A stretch of DNA of 64,000 nucleotides from Eriocheir sinensis. Its lineage: Eukaryota; Arthropoda; Malacostraca; Decapoda; Varunidae. Shown one piece after another: positions 59,507 through 64,000 of the stretch. The DNA is taken from the NCBI RefSeq assembly GCF_024679095.1, contig NW_026111839.1, forward strand, positions 252,001 through 316,000. The letters run 5' to 3'. The first letter of the stretch is position 1. Each line of letters starts with the position of its first letter. The notes under the pieces are model-generated. The model did not search any database and was not told where the DNA came from. It saw nothing but the letters and a program-made list of their open reading frames with translations. The position numbers were made by a program, and so were the translations under genes.

Positions 59507-59940
59507 ATATATTAGATTATGTTAGGTTAAGTGAGGATAGGTTAAGGTAGGTTAGGTAAGGCTCGGCAATGTTAGGTTAGGTTAGAGAAGGCTCGGTGCT
59601 AGGTGAGGTTAGGTAAGGTTAGGAAAGCTAGGTAAGGTTAGATGTGGTTAAGTAAGGCTAGGATAAGCTAGGTTAAGTAAGGTCAGGAAAGCTAGGTAAG
59701 GTTAGATGTGTTTAAGTAAGGCTAGGATAAGCTAGGTTAGGTTAGGTTAGGAAAACTAGGTAAGGTTAGATGTGGTTAAGTAAGGCTAGGATAAGCTAGG
59801 TTAAGTAAGGTCAGGAAAGCTAGGTAAGGTTAGATGTGTTTAAGTAAGGCTAGGATAAGCTAGGTTAGGTTAGGAAAACTAGGTAAGGTTAGATGTGGTT
59901 AAGTAAGGCTAGGATAAGCTAGGTTAGGTTAGGTTGCTGA
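59507..59940. repeat. TTAGG-like minisatellite, ~64-bp unit in alternating dimers
   Basis: ggtaaggttagatgtggtta, agtaaggctaggataagct and aggttaggttag are repeated. Units of about 64 bp alternate between a version ending aagtaaggtcag and one ending aggttaggttag, and between gtggtta and gtgttta, which implies a ~128-bp higher-order unit. The short motif resembles the arthropod telomere repeat (TTAGG)n but is degenerate and internal. Confidence 0.8.
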
Positions 59941-60420
59941 AGTCGTCCCTCTTACACCCTTACCCTCTCCCTCTCTCTCGCCCTTGCACTCTCGTTAAGA
60001 TAGATTAGGTTAGGTTAGGTCTTTGTGCATTTCTCTAGCCTCCCTGTCACACCCATTGCCTTCCCCCTCCCCCTCGTCTCCCCCCTCTCCCTCGTCTTCC
60101 CCCTCTCCCTCGCCTCCCCCCTCTCCCTCGCCCTCTCCCTCTCTCTCCCTCTTGCCCTCTTGCTAAGATAAATTAGGTTGTTAGGTTAGGTAAGGCTTGG
60201 TATAGTTAGGTTAGGTAAGTCCCTCTAACCCTCTCCCTCTCGCTCGCCCTTGCCCTGGCGATAAGATAGATTAGGTTAAGTTAGGGCAGGTCAGGTAAGG
60301 CAGAGTTGTTAGGTCTTCGTGCATTCCTCTGACTCGTCCTCTCACACCTCCCTCCCCTCTCCCCTCTCTCCTTCTTTGCCCAGACATTAGACGTTTTCAA
60401 ATTTAATCATATAAATTAAT
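59941..60420. repeat. Pyrimidine-rich (CCCTCTCCCTCG)-type repeats with TTAGG-like patches
   Basis: ccctctccctcg units at 60066-60160 and isolated gattaggttaggttagg patches near 60003, 60173 and 60270. A ctttgtgcatt(t/c)c word recurs at 60022 and 60317. No gene is seen. Confidence 0.65.
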
Positions 60421-60429
60421 TTCTAATAA

Positions 60430-60905
60430 CGTCAAGGGGTTGAAGTAAGCCAGGGAGGGCGCGGCAGGGAAAGCAAAGCATAGGAATGGCAGGGGGAGGA
60501 AGTGAGACAGGGTTGGTGAGGTAGGGTTAAAGAATGGAAGCAGAGGAATGGCAGGGGGAGGACGTGAGATAGGGTTGGTGAGGTAAGGTTAAAGAATGGA
60601 AGCAGGAGAATGGCAGGGGGCGGAAGGATGACAGGGAAGGGTGCGGCAGGGAGGGAAAACAGAGGAATGGAAGGGGAAGGAAGGAATCCAGGAGGGCGTG
60701 GCAGGGGAAATAAAGAAGGGAGGCAAAGGAATGGCAAGGGGAAGGAAGGCAGAGACGGGGTGGCGAGGGGAAGGGACACAGAGGAATGGCAAGGGGTAAG
60801 GTGTGGGCGGCAGGGGAAGGGAAGCAAAGGAATGACAGGGGGCGGAAGTGGGGGGGTGGGGGGTGCCAGGGAAGGGAAGGAAGCAGAGGCATGGCAGGGG
60901 AGTTA
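60430..60905. repeat. Purine-rich minisatellite, period about 63 bp
   Basis: agaggaatggcagggggagg, gatagggttggtgaggta and ggttaaagaatggaagcag recur at about 60478, 60541 and 60604, with more diverged units (aaaggaatggcaaggggaag) to about 60905. Confidence 0.75.
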
Positions 60906-61203
60906 TAACAAGTCACGCATTGTGTGGACGCCGCTTTAGAGGGAAGGAAACATGTCCTTTCATGGATCTCAATAACATGCACGAGAAGATAATTATGTGC
61001 ATCCTTATGTTCACAGTATTGTTGCAGATTCGCGGCAATATGATGCGGAAGTTTCTGCGGGAGACGATGGCGGCCGCAGTTTTCTTAATATCAAGCGACA
61101 ATGTCAGGAAACAGGGGGAGTGAGGCGCGTGAAGTTGTCAGAGTTCAACAGCAGGTGCCACCCAGGTCTTGGGTGCCACCAGCTCTAGACTCAGGGGGGT
61201 GCA
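60906..61203 (+). other. Upstream region of the DnaJ-domain gene
   Basis: Unique-looking sequence between the minisatellite and the ORF; it probably holds the promoter and 5' UTR. There is no convincing TATA box. Several ORFs cross it but none is recognisable. Whether an upstream exon exists cannot be told from the sequence. Confidence 0.4.
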
Positions 61204-62331
61204 ATGTCAACTCCAGGCTACCTAAATCCGCCAATGCCAAACCGAGGTGACGTGTTGAATCGGCGCCCTTATGATAGCACGAGAGCCCCGATGGCCTGCC
61301 CCCAACGCAGCATCTACCGCTTCCTTGGCGTGGCCGAGGACGCGCCCTTCGCCGAGGTGAAGAAGGCCTACCACAAGGCGGCCCTGCGGCTTCACCCCGA
61401 CAAAAACCCGGACAATATTAAGGCTGCCACCAAGCAGTTCCAGGCGCTACAGTCTGCCTTCAGGGTGCTGAAGGAGCGGGAGGAGAGGGGCCTGCCGCGG
61501 AAGAAGGGGGGTTGCGGGAAGCCTGGGTGCACCAAGTGCTTCAGGAGGAAAGCTCAGCGGGCCGAGGGCGGGCAGGAGGACCCTCGGAAAGAGAAGAAGT
61601 CGTCGAAGAAAGGGGGCTGCGGGAAGCCCGGATGCACCAAGTGTTTCGGGAAGGAAGGGGGTCAGAGCGAGGCCCCGCCGAGAGAGAAAAAGAAGCAAAA
61701 GAAGGAGCCCAAGAAGCGCCCCAAGGGGAGCGCGGAGACAGAATTTGAGCGGGAAAAGCGGCGAGCCGATAGGAAGTACTGGAGACATCGCCGCCGCAAG
61801 GAGAGGGAGGAGGAGGAGGAGCGTCGCTGGCTGGAGGAGGAGGAGGAGAGGATGGAGCAGGAGAGGGAGTACAGACAGATGCTGTACGAGCAGGAGAGGG
61901 AGAGGCGGGAACAGGAACGGATCCTTCAGCAGGAGGAGTTGAAGAGGTTTGTTGAACACCGGAACCGCCTGCTGCGAGAGCAAGAGGAGGAGGAGAAAAA
62001 GAGACGGGCGAGGGAGAGAGCGGAGGACAGAAAGGAGGCCAAACGGAGACGTGAAGAGGAGAAGTGGGAGCAGTATCTTGAACTGCGAGCCAGCTGGCTG
62101 GGAGAGAGGCCGGGGGAGAACATGGCGGAGGTCAGGGCGCAGTTTCTCGCGGCCCAAGAGACGGTGAGGCGGGATGCCGAGAGGATCAAGCAACGGGAGG
62201 AAAGGATGTATAGAGAGGTCGGCTGGCCGATTGAGCAGTTTGTTAGGCCTATTCTACCGAGGGTGAAGCGAGCGAGGGAAGGGGAGGAGCAGTCAGCGCC
62301 AGAAGCGAAGAGTGCCAAAACGATGCACTAA
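61204..62331 (+). CDS. DnaJ (J-domain) protein with duplicated Cys motif and long charged coiled coil
   Basis: 375 codons in one uninterrupted frame, stop at 62332. The J domain spans about residues 36-92 (SIYRFLGVAEDAPFAEVKKA, then HPD at 64-66), so it should stimulate Hsp70 ATPase activity. It has no Gly/Phe region, DnaJ zinc centre or C-terminal substrate domain, which makes it class C type. Residues 102-113 and 137-148 are two copies of GGCGKPGCTKCF, each with C-x4-C-x2-C, 35 residues apart. A Lys-rich stretch (162-174) could be a nuclear localisation signal. Residues 180-340 are highly charged Glu/Arg and probably form a coiled coil or single helix; the C-terminus has VKRAREGEEQ. The first ATG is chosen for maximum length; the ATG of codon 30 (61291, in ccgATGgcc) has a better context. 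No intron is evident. Confidence 0.85.
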   Translation: MSTPGYLNPPMPNRGDVLNRRPYDSTRAPMACPQRSIYRFLGVAEDAPFAEVKKAYHKAALRLHPDKNPDNIKAATKQFQALQSAFRVLKEREERGLPRKKGGCGKPGCTKCFRRKAQRAEGGQEDPRKEKKSSKKGGCGKPGCTKCFGKEGGQSEAPPREKKKQKKEPKKRPKGSAETEFEREKRRADRKYWRHRRRKEREEEEERRWLEEEEERMEQEREYRQMLYEQERERREQERILQQEELKRFVEHRNRLLREQEEEEKKRRARERAEDRKEAKRRREEEKWEQYLELRASWLGERPGENMAEVRAQFLAAQETVRRDAERIKQREERMYREVGWPIEQFVRPILPRVKRAREGEEQSAPEAKSAKTMH

Positions 62332-62636
62332 GCACCTCACCCGCCCTGCCCGGCAGCGCTATGGCCTTCAAAAAAGAAAAGTAAAACAAGTAAAAAAATA
62401 TAAAAAAAATTAAAAAACTGCAAAAAAACAAACAAAAAAGATATGACCCAAAAAAATGTGTGCAAGGTTTTACAACTTGGTTAAGTTTCAGTTCAGTTTA
62501 ACTTTAATTTAAATAAGGATTTAAGTTTAACGTTGAAAAAGGAGCAAGGATTCCACTCACAACAGTCGTCCGGCGCTTGAAGAAAATCTTGTAAAACGCA
62601 GAAAAAAACATTGCCAACTGCACAAACAATAGGACT

Positions 62637-62675
<39 letters not shown>

Positions 62676-62740
62676 GGAGAAGGGGGAAGACCACAACAAC
62701 GGAAGGGTATCAAAAATAAAAGCAATGGGAAGGGATGAAG
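62332..62740 (+). other. 3' UTR of the DnaJ-domain gene with polyadenylation signal
   Basis: A-rich sequence after the stop, with A-runs at 62370-62450 and a (GT)n run at 62638-62671. The first clear AATAAA is at about 62714-62719, a plausible cleavage signal just before the minisatellite begins. Confidence 0.45.
62638..62671. repeat. (GT)n microsatellite
   Basis: Short GT run in the presumed 3' UTR. Confidence 0.95.
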
Positions 62741-62754
62741 ACCCTGGCTTAGTG

Positions 62755-64000
62755 GCCCGGATTCCATGTAGCTACACCCTGGCTTCATTGTCTGGGTGGG
62801 ATGCTGACCTTGGCTTACCTGCCTGGGTGGGATGCAGACCTTGGCTTAACTGCCTGGGTGGGATGCTGACCTTGGCTTAACTGCCTGGGTGGGATGCTGA
62901 CCTTGGCTTAACTGCCTGGGTGGGATGCAGACCTTGGCTTAACTGCCTGGGTGGGATGCTGACCCTGGCTTAACTGCCTGGGTGGGATGCTGACCTTGGC
63001 TTAACTGCCTGGGTGGGATGCAGACCTTGGCTTAACTGCCTGGGTGGGATGCTGACCCTGGCTTAACTGCCTGGATGGGATGCTGACCTTGGCTTAACTG
63101 CCTGGGTGGGATGCTGACCTTGGCTTAACTGCCTGGGTAGGATGCTGACCTTGGCTTAACTGCCTGAGTGGGATGCTGACCTTGGCTTAACTGCCTGGGT
63201 GGGATGCTGACCTTGGCTTAACTGCCTGGGTGGAATGCTGACCTTGGCTTAACTGCCTGGGTGGGATGCTGACCTTGGCTTAACTGCCTGGGTGGGATGC
63301 TGACCTTGGCTTAACTGCCTGGGTGGGATGCTGACCTTGGCTTAACTGCCTGGGTGGGATGCTGACCTTGGCCTAACTGCCTGGGTGGGATGCTGACCTT
63401 GGCCTAACTGCCTGGGTGGGATGCTGACCTTGGCTTAACTGCCTGGGTGGGATGATGACCCTGGCTTAACTGCCTGGGTGGGATGCTGACCTTGGCTTAA
63501 CTGCCTGGGTGGGATGCTGACCTTGGCTTAACTGCCTGTGTGGGGTGATGACCCTGGCTTAACTGCCTGGGTGGGATGCTGACCTTGGCTTAACTGCCTG
63601 GGTGGGATGCTGACCTTGGCTTAACTGCCTGGGTGGGATGCTGACCTTGGCTTAACTGCCTGGGTGGGATGCTGACCTTGGCTTAACTGCCTGGGTGGGA
63701 TGCTGACCTTAGCTTAACTGCCTGGGTGGAATGCTGACCTTGGCTTAACTGCCTGGGTGGGATGCTGACCTTGGCTTAACTGCCTGGGTGGGATGCTGAC
63801 CTTGGCTTAACTGCCTGGGTGGGATGCTGACCTTGGCTTAACTGCCTGGGTGGGATGCTGACCTTGGCTTAACTGCCTGGGTGGGATGCTGACCTTGGCT
63901 TAACTGCCTGGGTGGGATGCTGACCTTGGCTTAACTGCCTGGGTGGGATGATGACCCTGGCTTAACTGCCTGGGTGGGATGCTGACCTTGGCTTAATTGC
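62755..64000. repeat. 32-bp minisatellite running off the right edge
   Basis: About 38 units of 32 bp built from gatgctgaccttggctta plus actgcctgggtgg, very uniform. Variants include gcagacc (several units up to 63030), gatgaccctgg (63455, 63547, 63950), a ggaatg form and a tagg form. Units are most diverged at the left end. The period is not a multiple of 3 and no ORF is maintained. Confidence 0.97.

Noticed and set aside
59507..59940. True telomere
   Set aside because: The TTAGG motif is degenerate, organised in 64-bp units and flanked by unique sequence on both sides.
61447..62193. 248-codon Leu/Pro-rich minus-strand ORF
   Set aside because: Antisense shadow of the charged region of the DnaJ-domain gene.

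Overview
The window looks like intergenic and heterochromatic DNA from an arthropod, most likely a decapod crustacean. That placement is an inference from four things: GGTTAGGTTAGG-type (TTAGG-like) minisatellites, very long (GA)n, (GT)n and (AT)n tracts, tRNA-derived SINEs of a type I associate with crabs and shrimps, and CR1-like LINEs with octamer tails. There is no bacterial-style gene organisation. Only one host protein-coding gene can be supported: a DnaJ-domain gene at 61204-62334.

Layout. (1) 1-31598 is one AT-rich satellite array with a monomer of about 45 bp. It is organised in at least 13 blocks that alternate in orientation. Blocks 1-9430 and 13640-21605 form a giant inverted repeat that runs off the left edge. 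Segments around 21.74-25.05 kb and 27.78-31.02 kb are a direct duplication about 6 kb apart. Because 45 is a multiple of 3, the array gives ORFs in nearly every frame; none is a gene. (2) 31.6-38.2 kb is a mosaic of dispersed repeats: a tRNA-derived SINE interrupted by a Harbinger-like MITE with a TTA duplication, a diverged 150-bp tandem repeat, a CR1-like 3' fragment, several copies of a ~200-bp dispersed family, and a GC-rich segment. (3) 37.9-50.2 kb is a nested structure. A (GA)n tract is split by a 5'-truncated LINE (minus strand, 38166-49685), and that LINE is split by a Ty3/Gypsy-type LTR retrotransposon (38466-47376). The LTRs are 885 bp and almost identical, flanked by a GAGA target duplication, and the element carries gag, pol and an env-like third ORF. 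(4) 50.2-53.5 kb holds dispersed repeats, a 130-bp minisatellite and a SINE fragment. (5) 53.5-57.7 kb is a ~144-bp tandem repeat split by a second, CR1-like LINE (minus strand, about 54152-57208). (6) 57.7-61 kb is purine-rich and (GAA)n DNA, a full tRNA-derived SINE, TTAGG-like minisatellites and a 63-bp minisatellite. (7) 61.2-62.7 kb is the intronless DnaJ-domain gene. (8) 62.75 kb to the right edge is a 32-bp minisatellite.

The most unusual points are the large inverted organisation of the 45-bp satellite, the three-level nested insertion history, the env-bearing LTR element whose reading-frame breaks sit mostly at homopolymers although its LTRs look newly inserted, and a DnaJ protein with a duplicated GCGKPGCTKC motif that I do not recognise from named families.
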